A program made the translations under genes and the position numbers. Below, piece by piece: positions 1-8,373 of a DNA stretch of 64,000 bases (within the stretch, counting starts at the first letter, position 1; each line of letters begins with the position of its first letter). This DNA is from Streptomyces sp. NBC_01217 (GTDB lineage: Bacteria; Actinomycetota; Actinomycetes; Streptomycetales; Streptomycetaceae), in contig NZ_CP108538.1 of assembly GCF_035994185.1 (NCBI RefSeq), positions 2,480,001 through 2,544,000 on the forward strand. Reading direction: 5' to 3'. The notes beneath the pieces are model-generated. The model was not told where the DNA came from and made no database searches. It was given only the letters and a program-made list of their open reading frames with translations.

Positions 1-345
1 CTCTTCCGGTTCCGCCCCTTTTCCGAGGAAGCCGGACGCCCCGGCGCGCAGCGACTGCACCACGTACTCGTCCACCTCGAAGGTGGTGAGCATGACGACG
101 CGTACGTCCGCCAGTTCCGGGTCGGCGCTGATCATCCGGGTCGCGGCGAGCCCGTCCGTGCCGGACATCCGGATGTCCATCAGCACCACGTCGGCGCGGG
201 TCGAGCGGGCCAGCTCCACGGCCTGCGCGCCGTCCGCCGCCTCGCCGACCACCTCCATGTCGGCCTCCGAGTCGACCAGCACCCTGAACGCGCTGCGCAG
301 CAGCGCCTGGTCGTCGACGAGCAGCACCTTGATGGGCGGTGTCAT
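1..345 (-). CDS. LuxR/NarL-type response regulator (C-terminus outside window)
   Basis: This is the receiver half of a two-component response regulator; the 3' part lies beyond the window edge. The visible 115 residues begin MTPPIKVLLVDDQ, with the acidic pocket DD near residues 11-12, the phospho-acceptor Asp in VVLMDIRMSGTDG, and the conserved switch region VRVVMLTTFE followed by GASGFLGKGAEPEE. This is the classic REC fold that precedes a LuxR-type helix-turn-helix in NarL-family regulators. It starts 16 bp downstream of the histidine kinase stop on the same strand, so the two are almost certainly one operon and cognate partners. Output domain and targets cannot be seen. Confidence 0.9.
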   Translation of the reverse strand, partial: MTPPIKVLLVDDQALLRSAFRVLVDSEADMEVVGEAADGAQAVELARSTRADVVLMDIRMSGTDGLAATRMISADPELADVRVVMLTTFEVDEYVVQSLRAGASGFLGKGAEPEE

Positions 346-361
346 GCGCTCTCCCCCGTCG

Positions 362-1594
362 TCATGCACTCTCCCCCGGCTCCGGTGTGCGGTCCTTGAC
401 GGGCAGGATCGCATGGACCCGGAATCCGCCGCCGTAGCGGGGCCCGGCGGTGAGGGAGCCGCCGAGCGCGGTGACGCGTTCGCGCATGCCGAGGAGGCCG
501 TGCCCGCCGCCGTCGCCGTTGCGGACACCCCCGCCCGTGCCGTTGTCGATGACGGTGACCTCGGTCGTGGCCCCGACCCGTACGACGCTCACCTCGGCCT
601 TCGCTCCGGGGCCCGCGTGCTTGCGCACATTGGTCAGGGCCTCCTGGATCACCCGGTACGCGGCCAGGTCGACGGCCGCGGGCAGCGGGGGCCGCCGGTC
701 GGTGCAGGCCACCTCGACGGGGAGCCCGGCCCGCCGCACCGTGTCCACAAGCTCGTCGAGGACCGCGAGCCCGGGGGCCGGTTCGGTCGGCGCCTCCGGG
801 TCGCCGGACTGGCGCAGCAGCCCGACGGTGGCCCGCAGTTCGTTGAGCGCGGAGCGGCTGGCCTCGCGGACATGGGCCAGCGCCTCCTTGGCCTGGTCGG
901 GGCGCTTGTCCATGACGTGGGCGGCGACCCCGGCCTGGACGTTGACCAGGGCGATGTGGTGGGCGACGACATCGTGCAGATCGCGGGCGATCCGCAGCCG
1001 CTCCTCGGCGACCCGGCGCCGCGCCTCCTCGTCACGGGTGCGCTCGGCCCGTTCGGCGCGCTCCCTGATCGCGTCGACGAAGGCGCGTCTGGAGCGGACC
1101 GCGTCCCCCGCGGCACCGGCCATCCCGGTCCAGGCGAAGACACCGAAGTTCTCCTGGCTGTACCAGGGCGCCGCACCGAAGAACATCGCGGCGGCCGTCA
1201 GCGCGGCCATGGTCAGCAGCCCGACCCGCCAGGTGGTGGGCCGGTCGGTGCGGGCGGCGACGGTGTACAGCGCGATGACGGTGCTCATCACCACGGGGGC
1301 GGCCGGGTCGTAGCTCACCAGCTCCACGACCGTCAGCCCGGCGGTGGCCGCGAGCACCGCCATGGGATTGCGCCGCCGCCAGATGAGCGCCACGGCACCG
1401 AGCACCATCAGGAGCACGCTGCCCACCTCTGGCGTGCGGGTGCCGAAGGCGGACCCGTTCGGTGTGCGCGGGTGGACGAGCGACCCGATGATCATGGCCA
1501 CGAGTACGGCCAGGGCGAGCGCGGTGTCCAGCGCGAGGGGATGGTCGCGCAGCCAGTGCCGGACGCGCAGAACCCCGGTTCCGAGGGTGGTCAC
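362..1594 (-). CDS. Sensor histidine kinase, HisKA_3 family
   Basis: A 410-residue membrane histidine kinase. The N-terminal ~170 residues carry several hydrophobic segments (for example LALDTALALAVLVAMIIGSL). A coiled linker rich in Arg/Glu follows, then the dimerisation/phospho-acceptor helix with RDLHDVVAHHIALV (first His is the acceptor, as in NarX/DesK-type kinases). The C-terminal ATPase has the N box ALTNVRKHAG and the G box NGDGGGHGLLGMRERV. Length and architecture are typical for actinobacterial NarL-linked kinases. The response regulator follows 16 bp downstream, so it is the likely partner. No extracellular sensor domain is visible, so the signal is probably membrane-derived, which would suit the neighbouring pspA genes, but that link is inference. 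Confidence 0.93.
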   Translation of the reverse strand: MTTLGTGVLRVRHWLRDHPLALDTALALAVLVAMIIGSLVHPRTPNGSAFGTRTPEVGSVLLMVLGAVALIWRRRNPMAVLAATAGLTVVELVSYDPAAPVVMSTVIALYTVAARTDRPTTWRVGLLTMAALTAAAMFFGAAPWYSQENFGVFAWTGMAGAAGDAVRSRRAFVDAIRERAERAERTRDEEARRRVAEERLRIARDLHDVVAHHIALVNVQAGVAAHVMDKRPDQAKEALAHVREASRSALNELRATVGLLRQSGDPEAPTEPAPGLAVLDELVDTVRRAGLPVEVACTDRRPPLPAAVDLAAYRVIQEALTNVRKHAGPGAKAEVSVVRVGATTEVTVIDNGTGGGVRNGDGGGHGLLGMRERVTALGGSLTAGPRYGGGFRVHAILPVKDRTPEPGESA

Positions 1595-1696
1595 GTCAAG
1601 CTACGTTACGGCGTGTCGCGCGGGAATCGACCAGGCCGTCAGGGGAAACCGGTACGGAGCGGGCCGAACCGCCGGTGCAACCGCCGGAGCGGACCG

Positions 1697-1752
1697 CCGC
1701 CGGACACGGCCGTGCCCCGTGTCCGGCGGACCGGAACACGGGGCACGGCTGG
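1697..1752 (-). terminator. Compound hairpin downstream of pspAA
   Basis: A perfect 13-bp inverted repeat (arms 1697-1709 and 1717-1729) overlaps a second inverted repeat formed by GCCGTGCCCCGTGT and ACACGGGGCACGGC. No U-tract follows, which is common for Streptomyces terminators. It sits between the pspAA stop and the histidine kinase start on the same strand, so it probably separates the two transcription units. Confidence 0.5.
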
Positions 1753-1777
1753 TGCGAATGCTGGAGAACAGCCGGCG

Positions 1778-2056
1778 TCAGCCGGGGATCAGACCGTCGT
1801 CCCGGAGCATGGCGCGCACCTCTTCGAGGGTCGCGTCGGACGACGGGAGGATCAGTTCGGACGGCTCCAGGGAGTCGTCCGGCAAGGGTGTGCCGAGCTC
1901 GCGCACCCTGGCGAGGAGCGCGTGGAGGGTGGAGCGGAAGCCGGGGCCGTCGCCACTCTCCATCTCGGCGAGCAGTTCGTCGTCGAGCTTGTCGAGCTCG
2001 GCGATATGACTGTCGGCCAGTTCGACCTGGCCCTCCCCCATGATCCGTACGATCAT
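1778..2056 (-). CDS. pspAA: PspA-associated protein PspAA
   Basis: A 92-residue protein beginning MIVRIMGEGQVELADSHIAE and continuing with a small acidic domain containing DDELLAEMESGDGPGFRSTL. Length and N-terminal pattern fit the PspAA family of small proteins encoded directly after actinobacterial PspA. It lies 9 bp downstream of the pspA stop on the same strand, so it is co-transcribed. It is thought to act with PspA at the membrane during envelope stress; its exact job is not established here. No signal peptide or membrane segment is present, so it is cytosolic. Confidence 0.85.
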   Translation of the reverse strand: MIVRIMGEGQVELADSHIAELDKLDDELLAEMESGDGPGFRSTLHALLARVRELGTPLPDDSLEPSELILPSSDATLEEVRAMLRDDGLIPG

Positions 2057-2065
2057 GACGCTGCC

Positions 2066-2860
2066 TCAGTTCTTGTCGAACTTGTGCGGGGACTGAGTCG
2101 GCTGCTGCTGCGCCGCGTCCTGCGGGCCGCCCTCGATCGCCTGCTGCGGGGTGGAGCCGCCGGCCAGCTCGGCCTTCATGCGCTGCAGCTCCAGCTCCAC
2201 ATCCGTACCACCGGAGATCCGGTCCAGCTCGGCAGCGATGTCGTCCTTCGCCGTGCCGGTCGGGTCGTCCAGGGCGCCGGAGGCGAGCAGCTCGTCGATC
2301 GCACCGGCCCGGGCCTGCAGCTGCTGGGTCTTGTCCTCGGCCCGCTGGATCGCCAGGCCGACGTCGCCCATCTCCTCGGAGATCCCGGAGAACGCCTCCC
2401 CGATCCGGGTCTGCGCCTGGGCGGCGGTGTAGGTGGCCTTGATGGTCTCCTTCTTGGTGCGGAAGGCATCGACCTTGGCCTGCAGCCGCTGGGCCGCGAG
2501 AGTGAGCTTCTCCTCCTCGCCCTGCAGCGTGGTGTGCTGCGTCTCCAGGTCGGTGACCTGCTGCTGGAGTGCGGCGCGCCGGGACAGCGCCTCGCGGGCC
2601 AGATCCTCGCGGCCGAGCGCGAGCGCCTTGCGGCCCTGGTCCTCCAGCTTGGACGACTGTCCCTGCAGCTGATTCAGCTGCAGCTCCAGCCGTTTGCGCG
2701 AGGTCGCCACATCGGCGACGCCGCGGCGTACCTTCTGAAGCAGCTCCAGCTGCTTCTGGTACGAGTAATCGAGGGTCTCGCGCGGATCCTCGGCCCGGTC
2801 AAGGGCCTTGTTTGCCTTCGCGCGGAAGATCATCCCCATACGCTTCATGACACCGCTCAT
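2066..2860 (-). CDS. pspA: PspA/IM30 family envelope-stress protein
   Basis: A 264-residue, almost wholly alpha-helical coiled-coil protein of the PspA/IM30/Vipp1 (ESCRT-III-like) family. The N-terminus MKRMGMIFRAKANKALDRAED is the amphipathic membrane-binding helix, followed by DYSYQKQLELLQKVRRGVAD, the usual family signature, and long Gln/Glu/Leu heptads to about residue 225. The C-terminal 30 residues are Gln/Pro-rich and disordered. Members coat and stabilise stressed membranes. In Streptomyces pspA is normally driven by an ECF sigma factor, but I cannot identify a promoter with confidence. It forms an operon with pspAA 9 bp downstream. Start at 2860 is chosen because translation runs directly into the amphipathic helix; the Met four codons later is an alternative. 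Confidence 0.93.
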   Translation of the reverse strand: MSGVMKRMGMIFRAKANKALDRAEDPRETLDYSYQKQLELLQKVRRGVADVATSRKRLELQLNQLQGQSSKLEDQGRKALALGREDLAREALSRRAALQQQVTDLETQHTTLQGEEEKLTLAAQRLQAKVDAFRTKKETIKATYTAAQAQTRIGEAFSGISEEMGDVGLAIQRAEDKTQQLQARAGAIDELLASGALDDPTGTAKDDIAAELDRISGGTDVELELQRMKAELAGGSTPQQAIEGGPQDAAQQQPTQSPHKFDKN

Positions 2861-3145
2861 GGGCTTCGCGCGCCCCCTTCTGACGGACTGAGCTCCAGCA
2901 CTCCAACAGAACCCACAGTACGGGCCCTGCCTCTATTACCGCACTGTTCGAGCACAGATGTGCTCCTCCCCAAGGACGACTGCGCCCGGTCACCGCTCCG
3001 GCCCAGGGAGTAGGTGACGGTCGGGGGAATCCGGGGGCGACATCCGTGCGGAACACCCGGGGACACCTGCGAGGACGCAGGCCGTTGCCGGATCGTTCCC
3101 GACCGGCCTGGGGTCGCGGCTTTCGAACCCGTACCCTTGGGCCTT

Positions 3146-3745
3146 GTGTTCCGTAGCCGTTCGAAGGAAGAGAAGGCGCCCACCAACAAGGTGACGGCGG
3201 ACCTCTCCAAGCAGCCCCGCGACCCGCAGGCCCCCAAAGGTCGCCCCACCCCCAAGCGCAGCGACGCCAATTCGCAGCGCCGTCGTGCCTCCAGTGGCGC
3301 GCCGCTCGACCGCAAGGAGGCCTCGAAGCGGCAGCGCGAAGCGCGCCGTGTGGACCTGGCCAAGCAGCGTGAGGCGCTCGCCAGTGGCGACGAGCGCTAT
3401 CTGCCGGCGCGCGACAAGGGCCCGGTGCGGCGCTTCGTCCGCGACTACGTGGACTCGCGTTTCTGCATCGCGGAGTTCTTCCTGCCGCTCGCTGTGATCA
3501 TTCTGATCCTCAGCGTGATCCAGGTACAGAACATCCAGAACATCTCGCTGCTGCTCTGGCTCATCGTGATCGTGCTGATCGTGCTCGACTCGATCGGTCT
3601 CGCGTTCCGCCTGAAGAAGCAGCTGAACGAGCGCTTCCCCGATACGCCGAAGCGCGGCGCGGTCGCCTACGGCCTGATGCGTACGCTGCAGATGCGTCGG
3701 CTCCGGCTGCCGAAGCCGCAGGTCAAGCGTGGAGAGCGGCCCTGA
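3146..3745 (+). CDS. DUF3043 membrane protein
   Basis: A 199-residue protein of the actinobacterial DUF3043 family, function unknown. The GTG start at 3146 gives VFRSRSKEEKAPTNKVTADL, the usual family beginning; the frame stays open upstream but that stretch does not look coding. The first ~110 residues are extremely basic (Arg/Lys/Ser-rich, with RREARRVDLAKQREAL), then RFVRDYVDSRFCIAEFFLPL leads into two transmembrane helices (about residues 112-133 and 137-156). A basic cytosolic tail follows. The next gene begins within or just after its stop, suggesting translational coupling. The Lys/Arg-rich N-terminus could bind nucleic acid or ribosomes, but this is only a possibility. Confidence 0.88.
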   Translation: MFRSRSKEEKAPTNKVTADLSKQPRDPQAPKGRPTPKRSDANSQRRRASSGAPLDRKEASKRQREARRVDLAKQREALASGDERYLPARDKGPVRRFVRDYVDSRFCIAEFFLPLAVIILILSVIQVQNIQNISLLLWLIVIVLIVLDSIGLAFRLKKQLNERFPDTPKRGAVAYGLMRTLQMRRLRLPKPQVKRGERP

Positions 3746-3852
3746 GTACGGACCTCTCCGGCCCGGTCGGCGGTCCGTCCGCCGGCCTGCCGGGCGGTGC
3801 CGTCCCCGCCCCCACCCCGGTCACCGTCACCGGGTTCTCGGGAGCCTCATCG

Positions 3853-4611
3853 GTGTGGCTGAAGGGGCTCGGGGGGCTGCGCAACACCGTCCGCCAGGAG
3901 CTCGTCGCCCGCCAGCTCGACGAGCAGATAGCCGGCCGTTTCCCGGTCGGGCAGCGGCTGCGCGTCCTCGACGTCGGCATGGGCCAGGGCACCCAGGCGC
4001 TGCGCCTGGCCAGGGCAGGTCACACCGTGACGGGCCTGGAGTCCGACGCCGAGATGCTGCGGGTGGCCCGTGAGGCGCTCGGCAGCGAGCCCGCGGGCAT
4101 CCGCGAGCGGGTCCGGCTGATCGAGGGCGACGGCCTGGACACCGGGGTGCACTTCCTGCCCGGCAGCTTCGACGTGGTGCTCTGCCACGGCGTGCTGATG
4201 TATGTCCGGGAGCCGGACGCAATGCTGGCCGGTCTGGCCCGGATGCTGGCCCCCGGCGGACTGCTCTCGCTGCTCGTACGGAACGCCGACGCGCTGGCGA
4301 TGCGGCCCGGGACCGCCGGTGACTGGGACGCGGCGCTGGCCGCCTTCGACAGCGACACATGCACCAACCGGCTGGGGCTCACGGTGCGGGCCGACCGGCT
4401 GGGCGCGCTGACGGCCACGCTCGCCGGGATCGCGGCGCCCCTGCACGCCTGGTACGGCGTGCGCGTCTTCACGGACAACGTGAGCAACGAGGTGGAGCTG
4501 CCGGCCGCCGCCGAGCTGGAGCGGGTGCTGGCCGCGGAGGACCGGGCCGGCCGGACGGATCCGTACCGCGGGGTGGCCGCCCTGCTGCATCTGTGTGGAG
4601 TACGGGGCTAG
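3853..4611 (+). CDS. Class I SAM-dependent methyltransferase
   Basis: A Rossmann-fold methyltransferase. Motif I is VLDVGMGQGTQALRLA, the acidic residue after strand 2 is in VTGLESDAEML, and FDVVLCHGVLMYV then MLAPGGLLSLLVRN are motifs IV and V. The protein resembles the CmoA/UbiE-type SmtA superfamily; the substrate is unknown. The GTG at 3853 gives 252 residues. The frame is open and looks coding for another ~37 codons back to a CTG at 3742 that overlaps the DUF3043 stop (CTGAG), with no ATG, GTG or TTG between. The real protein may therefore start at that CTG and be coupled to the upstream gene. Confidence 0.85.
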   Translation: MWLKGLGGLRNTVRQELVARQLDEQIAGRFPVGQRLRVLDVGMGQGTQALRLARAGHTVTGLESDAEMLRVAREALGSEPAGIRERVRLIEGDGLDTGVHFLPGSFDVVLCHGVLMYVREPDAMLAGLARMLAPGGLLSLLVRNADALAMRPGTAGDWDAALAAFDSDTCTNRLGLTVRADRLGALTATLAGIAAPLHAWYGVRVFTDNVSNEVELPAAAELERVLAAEDRAGRTDPYRGVAALLHLCGVRG

Positions 4612-4694
4612 AGCCTCCCCCGGCGCCTCCGGCGTCTTACCCGGTCGGCCGAACCCAGCAGGCCACCAATAGGGTCAAAAGCGATAATCCGGAC

Positions 4695-5774
4695 ATGGAT
4701 GCTTCCCACTTCCGCGGCCCTATACGCCGGCTGCTGCCTCTGACCGCAGGTGCCTGTGCCCTCGCCCTGGTGAGCGTGAGCGGCTGCTCGGACGCGAACT
4801 CCGATTCCTCGGCGGCCGAGCCCACGAAGTCGGCCTCCGCTCCCCGGACCGTCGGTGATCTGCAGGACGACTTCCAGGAAGTGATCAAGAACGTGCTGCC
4901 GTCGGTCGTGCAGATCGACGCCTCCAACACTCTGGGCTCCGGAGTCGTCTACGACTCCAAGGGCCATATCGTCACCAACGCCCATGTGGTCGGCAACGAG
5001 AAGACGTTCAAGGTCACCGTCGCCACCGGCGAGATGGTGCAGAAGGCCTCGCTGGTCGCCACGTATCCGGAACAGGATCTGGCCGTCATCAAGCTCGACA
5101 GTGTCCCGGCGGGACTGAAGCCCGCGACGTTCGGTGTCTCGGAGAAGGTCGGGGTGGGACAGATCGTGCTGGCGATGGGCTCGCCGCTCGGGCTGTCCTC
5201 CAGCGTCACCCAGGGCATCGTCTCGGCGCTCGGCCGGACCGTGAGCGAGAGCCGCGCGGACGGTGGCACGGGCGCGACGATCGCGAACATGGTGCAGACC
5301 TCGGCGGCGATCAACCCGGGCAACAGCGGCGGTGCGCTGGTCAACCTGAACAGCGAGGTGATCGGCATCCCGACGCTGGGGGCGATCGACCCGCAGCTGG
5401 GCGACAGCGCGGCGCCGGGGATCGGGTTCGCGATCCCCGTGTCGATGGTGAAGACGGTCGCCGATCAGATCATCAAGAGCGGCAAGGTCACCGACTCGGG
5501 CCGGGCGGCGCTGGACATCACCGGCCGCACGGTCGTCGACGACGCCTACCGGCCGGCCGGGGTGGCGCTGGCCGGCGTGGCGAAGGGCGGCGCCGCGGAC
5601 AAGGCGGGGCTGCGGGTCGGCGACATCATCATCAAGCTGGGGGACGTGCCGGTCACCACGATCACGTCCCTGTCGGAGGCGCTGGCCTCGGACAAGCCGG
5701 GCCAGAAGGTCACCGTGACGTACCTGCGCAACGAGGCGGAGAAGACGGCACAGGTCACCCTGGGCGAGATCTAG
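4695..5774 (+). CDS. Trypsin-like serine protease with PDZ domain, lipoprotein (HtrA/S1C type)
   Basis: A 359-residue exported protease. The N-terminus has a basic start, a hydrophobic core (PLTAGACALALVSV) and a lipobox ending at Cys31 (VSGC), so it should be anchored to the outer face of the membrane. After a Ser/Ala-rich linker comes the chymotrypsin-fold domain with His97 (VTNAHVVG), Asp128 (EQDLAVIKL) and Ser211 (NPGNSGGAL), a complete triad. A single PDZ domain spans about residues 275-355 (GVALAGVAKGGAADKAGLRVGDIIIKLG, read in parts). This is the DegP/DegS-like arrangement used in envelope protein quality control. It is transcribed alone and ends at a strong hairpin. Confidence 0.94.
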   Translation: MDASHFRGPIRRLLPLTAGACALALVSVSGCSDANSDSSAAEPTKSASAPRTVGDLQDDFQEVIKNVLPSVVQIDASNTLGSGVVYDSKGHIVTNAHVVGNEKTFKVTVATGEMVQKASLVATYPEQDLAVIKLDSVPAGLKPATFGVSEKVGVGQIVLAMGSPLGLSSSVTQGIVSALGRTVSESRADGGTGATIANMVQTSAAINPGNSGGALVNLNSEVIGIPTLGAIDPQLGDSAAPGIGFAIPVSMVKTVADQIIKSGKVTDSGRAALDITGRTVVDDAYRPAGVALAGVAKGGAADKAGLRVGDIIIKLGDVPVTTITSLSEALASDKPGQKVTVTYLRNEAEKTAQVTLGEI

Positions 5775-5808
5775 GGCCGGACGAGAAGCACGAGAAGGAA
5801 GGCCCGGG

Positions 5809-5850
5809 CCCCGGCCGTACGGATTCGGGGACGAGCCCGTACGGCCGGGG
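5809..5850. terminator. Bidirectional terminator, 14-bp perfect stem
   Basis: Inverted repeat CCCCGGCCGTACGG (5809-5822) and its exact complement (5837-5850), with a 14-nt loop. It lies between the convergent protease gene and the small gene ending at 5857, so it probably stops both transcripts. Confidence 0.75.
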
Positions 5851-5856
5851 GGCGGA

Positions 5857-6066
5857 TCAGCCCTGGTCGGCCTGGAGGCTCATGGGGCCGTAGATCTTCG
5901 TCGAGTCGTCGAAGAGCGTCACCTGGTCCGCCCCGCCGTCGAGGAGTTCCTTCCAGTACTCACCGATCCAGGACTCCGCGTCGCCCTGCGTCGTGAACTC
6001 CTCCGGCTGCAGGGCCGGCTCCGTCTCCGTACCGTCGGACTTCTCGAACCGCCACGTCCACGCCAT
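5857..6066 (-). CDS. Small conserved hypothetical protein
   Basis: A 69-residue acidic protein beginning MAWTWRFEKSDGTETEPALQ. It contains QGDAESWIGEYWKELLDGG, with no signal peptide or membrane segment. I do not recognise an enzymatic domain; comparable 70-residue proteins are widespread and uncharacterised in Streptomyces. The ATG at 6066 is chosen over one six codons upstream because a good ribosome binding site (GGAGG) lies about 6 nt before it. It is convergent with the protease gene and divergent from cobU. Its function is unknown. Confidence 0.75.
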   Translation of the reverse strand: MAWTWRFEKSDGTETEPALQPEEFTTQGDAESWIGEYWKELLDGGADQVTLFDDSTKIYGPMSLQADQG

Positions 6067-6197
6067 GTCCGCCTCCTGGGTCACATTGCTGACCGCAGCC
6101 TAATGCCTACCATCGGTGCGGGAACGGGTCCTGCGCCGCGCCCGCCCGGACACCCCAAGTCGCGCACCCGTTGCGCGGACGCGGGAGGATCGGAAGC

Positions 6198-7400
6198 GTG
6201 GAACTGACTCTGCTCGGCACCGGCGCCCCCGACGGGCTGCCGCGGCCCGACTGCCCGTGCGCCGCCTGCGCCACCGCCCGCGGCATGCGTTCGCGGGCCG
6301 CGACCGCGCTGCTCGTCGACGACGCGCTGCTGCTCGATCTCACCCCGGGGGCCGTGTTCGCCGCGGCCCGTGCGGGGCACTCGCTCACCGGCGTACGGCA
6401 GGTGCTGCTCACCCATCCGCACGACGGACCCGCCGTGGAGGTGCCCGCCGGGCTGCCTCCGGCGGGCAGGGTGCCGGACGGACGGGAGCTGACGCTGATC
6501 AGCGGGCACCGGGTGCGGGCGGTGCCGATGGACGCACCGGGGACGGGTTACGAGGTGACCGCTCCGGAGGGCGCACGGCTGCTCTATCTGCCGCCGGGCG
6601 CCGCCCCCTCCGGTCTCACGGACCGGGCGGCTCAGCCGTACGACATGGTGGTCGGCGATGTGGTCGGGCGGCCGGACGCGGTGGCGCGGCTGCGTGCCGT
6701 CGAGGCGATCGGGCCTGCCAGCGAGATCATCGCCGTCCATCTGGACCACGACGCACCGCCCGGCGCCGAGCTGGACAGGCGGCTCGCGGCGGCCGGCGCA
6801 CGCGCCGTGCCGGACGGGACGACGCTGCAGGTGGGCGAGTACCACGCGGTGCCTGACGTGCCGCGGCGCACGCTGGTGACGGGCGGTGCCAGGTCGGGGA
6901 AGTCGGTGGAGGCCGAGCGGCGTCTGGAGACGTTCCCCGAGGTGGTGTACGTGGCAACAGGCGGCGGCCGGGAAGGGGACGCGGAGTGGGCGGCCCGGAT
7001 CGGGCTGCACCGGGAGCGCCGGCCGGCCGCCTGGCGCACCGAGGAGACCTGTGAGCTGGTGGAGCTGCTGGCGTCGGACGGGCCTCCGCTGCTGATCGAC
7101 TGTCTGTCGCTGTGGCTGACGGACGCGATGGACCGGGTGGACGCCTGGGACGACACGGTATGGGCGAACGGCGGCGAGAGAGCGCTGCGGGGGCGGACCG
7201 CCGAGCTGGTCGCCGCGGTGCGCGGAACGCGGCGCACGGTCGTCACCGTGACCAATGAGACCGGCTCGGGCGTGGTGCCCGCGACGGCCTCCGGGCGGCG
7301 CTTCCGCGACGAGCTGGGCCGGTTGAACGCCGCGTTCGCCGACGAGTGCGAACAGGTGCTGCTGGTGGTGGCCGGACAGGTGCTGACGCTGCGCGGCTGA
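6198..7400 (+). CDS. cobU: CobU-type adenosylcobinamide kinase/guanylyltransferase fused to an MBL-like domain
   Basis: A 400-residue two-domain protein. Residues ~224-400 are the CobU/CobP P-loop enzyme that phosphorylates adenosylcobinamide and adds GMP: Walker A is GGARSGKS (229-236), followed by VVYVATGGGREGD, LLIDCLSLWLTDAM and VTNETGSGVVPATASGRRFRD, the usual family motifs. Residues 1-215 look like a metallo-beta-lactamase fold of the PhnP type, with LTLLGTGAPDGLPRPDCPC, a Cys-rich CPCAACA site, a degenerate LTHPHDGP (only part of HxHxDH) and HLDHD near 181-185. It opens a cobalamin lower-ligand set with cobT and cobS. GTG at 6198 is the start that precedes the first beta-strand. Confidence 0.9.
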   Translation: MELTLLGTGAPDGLPRPDCPCAACATARGMRSRAATALLVDDALLLDLTPGAVFAAARAGHSLTGVRQVLLTHPHDGPAVEVPAGLPPAGRVPDGRELTLISGHRVRAVPMDAPGTGYEVTAPEGARLLYLPPGAAPSGLTDRAAQPYDMVVGDVVGRPDAVARLRAVEAIGPASEIIAVHLDHDAPPGAELDRRLAAAGARAVPDGTTLQVGEYHAVPDVPRRTLVTGGARSGKSVEAERRLETFPEVVYVATGGGREGDAEWAARIGLHRERRPAAWRTEETCELVELLASDGPPLLIDCLSLWLTDAMDRVDAWDDTVWANGGERALRGRTAELVAAVRGTRRTVVTVTNETGSGVVPATASGRRFRDELGRLNAAFADECEQVLLVVAGQVLTLRG

Positions 7401-7438
7401 CATCGCTGACATCGCGGACAGGAACAGGAGGAGCGGAC

Positions 7439-8278
7439 ATGACCGGTGTACGACCCATGCTGAACGGGGTTCCGGAGACCCTGTTGTGGACGCTCTACAA
7501 CCGGGCGTACGAGGCGGGACGGCCCTACCCCGTGCTGGACGATCCGATGGCGCTGAGGCTGCTGGAGGATCTGGACTACCCCTTCGAGGAGCGGTTCGGG
7601 CGGCCGAACGCGTTCCACTCCCAGGCCCAGGGGCTGCGCTCGCGCTGCTTCGACCTGGCCGTGCAGGGGTATCTCGCCGACCGGCCGCAGGCCACCGTGG
7701 TCGCGCTCGGCGACGGACTGGAGACCGGCTTCTGGCGGGTCGACAACGGCCGGCTGAACTGGCTGAGCGTGGAGCCGCCCGAGGTCGCCGAGCTGCGCCG
7801 GGCACTGCTGCCCGCCTCGGACCGGCTGCGCACCCTGTCCTGTTCGGCCACCGATCCGTCCTGGCTGGACGAGATCGAGGACCCGGAGGGCCGCGGCGTG
7901 GTCGTCACGACGCAGGGGCTGCTGATGTATCTGCCGCCCGCGGAGGTGCGGAAGATCCTGGCGGCCTGTGCCGAGCGGCTGCCCGGCGGCATCCTCGTAC
8001 TGGACACGATGGCGCGCTGGCTGGCCAGGGGCACGGTGGCCGGCAGGTCGAAGGTCGGCGCGATGACCATTCCGCCGATGCGCTGGGCGATGAACCCCGG
8101 CGAGCGGCACAAGCTGCGCGGCGCGCATCCGGGGATCACCGAGGTGCGGGCGCTGCGGCTGCCGCGGGGGCGGGGTGCGATGGGCGAGCTGATCCGGATC
8201 CAGTCGCTGCTGCCGGGGCTGCGGACCCTGACGCCCGCGATGACGCAGCTGCGGTTCGGGTACGGGAACCAGGACTGA
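7439..8278 (+). CDS. LCM/PPM-family SAM-dependent methyltransferase
   Basis: A 279-residue protein of the leucine carboxyl methyltransferase-like family, related to polyketide-associated PPM-type methyltransferases. The N-terminal signature is PETLLWTLYNRAYEAGRP, followed by SRCFDLAVQGYL, the SAM-binding strand TVVALGDGLETGFWRVD, an acidic residue in WLSVEPPEV, and VVTTQGLLMYLPP. The substrate is unknown. It lies 38 bp after cobU and about 95 bp before cobT in the same direction, so it is embedded in the cobalamin block, though no B12 step is known to need this family. ATG at 7439 follows AGGAGGAGCGGAC, a strong ribosome binding site. Confidence 0.85.
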   Translation: MTGVRPMLNGVPETLLWTLYNRAYEAGRPYPVLDDPMALRLLEDLDYPFEERFGRPNAFHSQAQGLRSRCFDLAVQGYLADRPQATVVALGDGLETGFWRVDNGRLNWLSVEPPEVAELRRALLPASDRLRTLSCSATDPSWLDEIEDPEGRGVVVTTQGLLMYLPPAEVRKILAACAERLPGGILVLDTMARWLARGTVAGRSKVGAMTIPPMRWAMNPGERHKLRGAHPGITEVRALRLPRGRGAMGELIRIQSLLPGLRTLTPAMTQLRFGYGNQD

Positions 8279-8373
8279 CCGGTCGTCAGAAACGCGGCGG
8301 GTACTGTTCCGCAGTGAGCCCGCCGCCGGGCTCGCCGGCCCACTCCACGTATCGACCCGCGAGGCAGACCCCC

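Noticed and set aside
83..3013. 976-codon open frame on the plus strand opposite the kinase and pspA genes
   Set aside because: It is antisense to well-supported genes (REC, HisKA, PspA motifs); its product is Arg/Gly/Pro-rich low complexity typical of GC-rich shadow frames.
6085..6197. Cobalamin riboswitch before cobU
   Set aside because: No B12-box-like sequence is apparent and the gap to the divergent gene is only about 130 bp.
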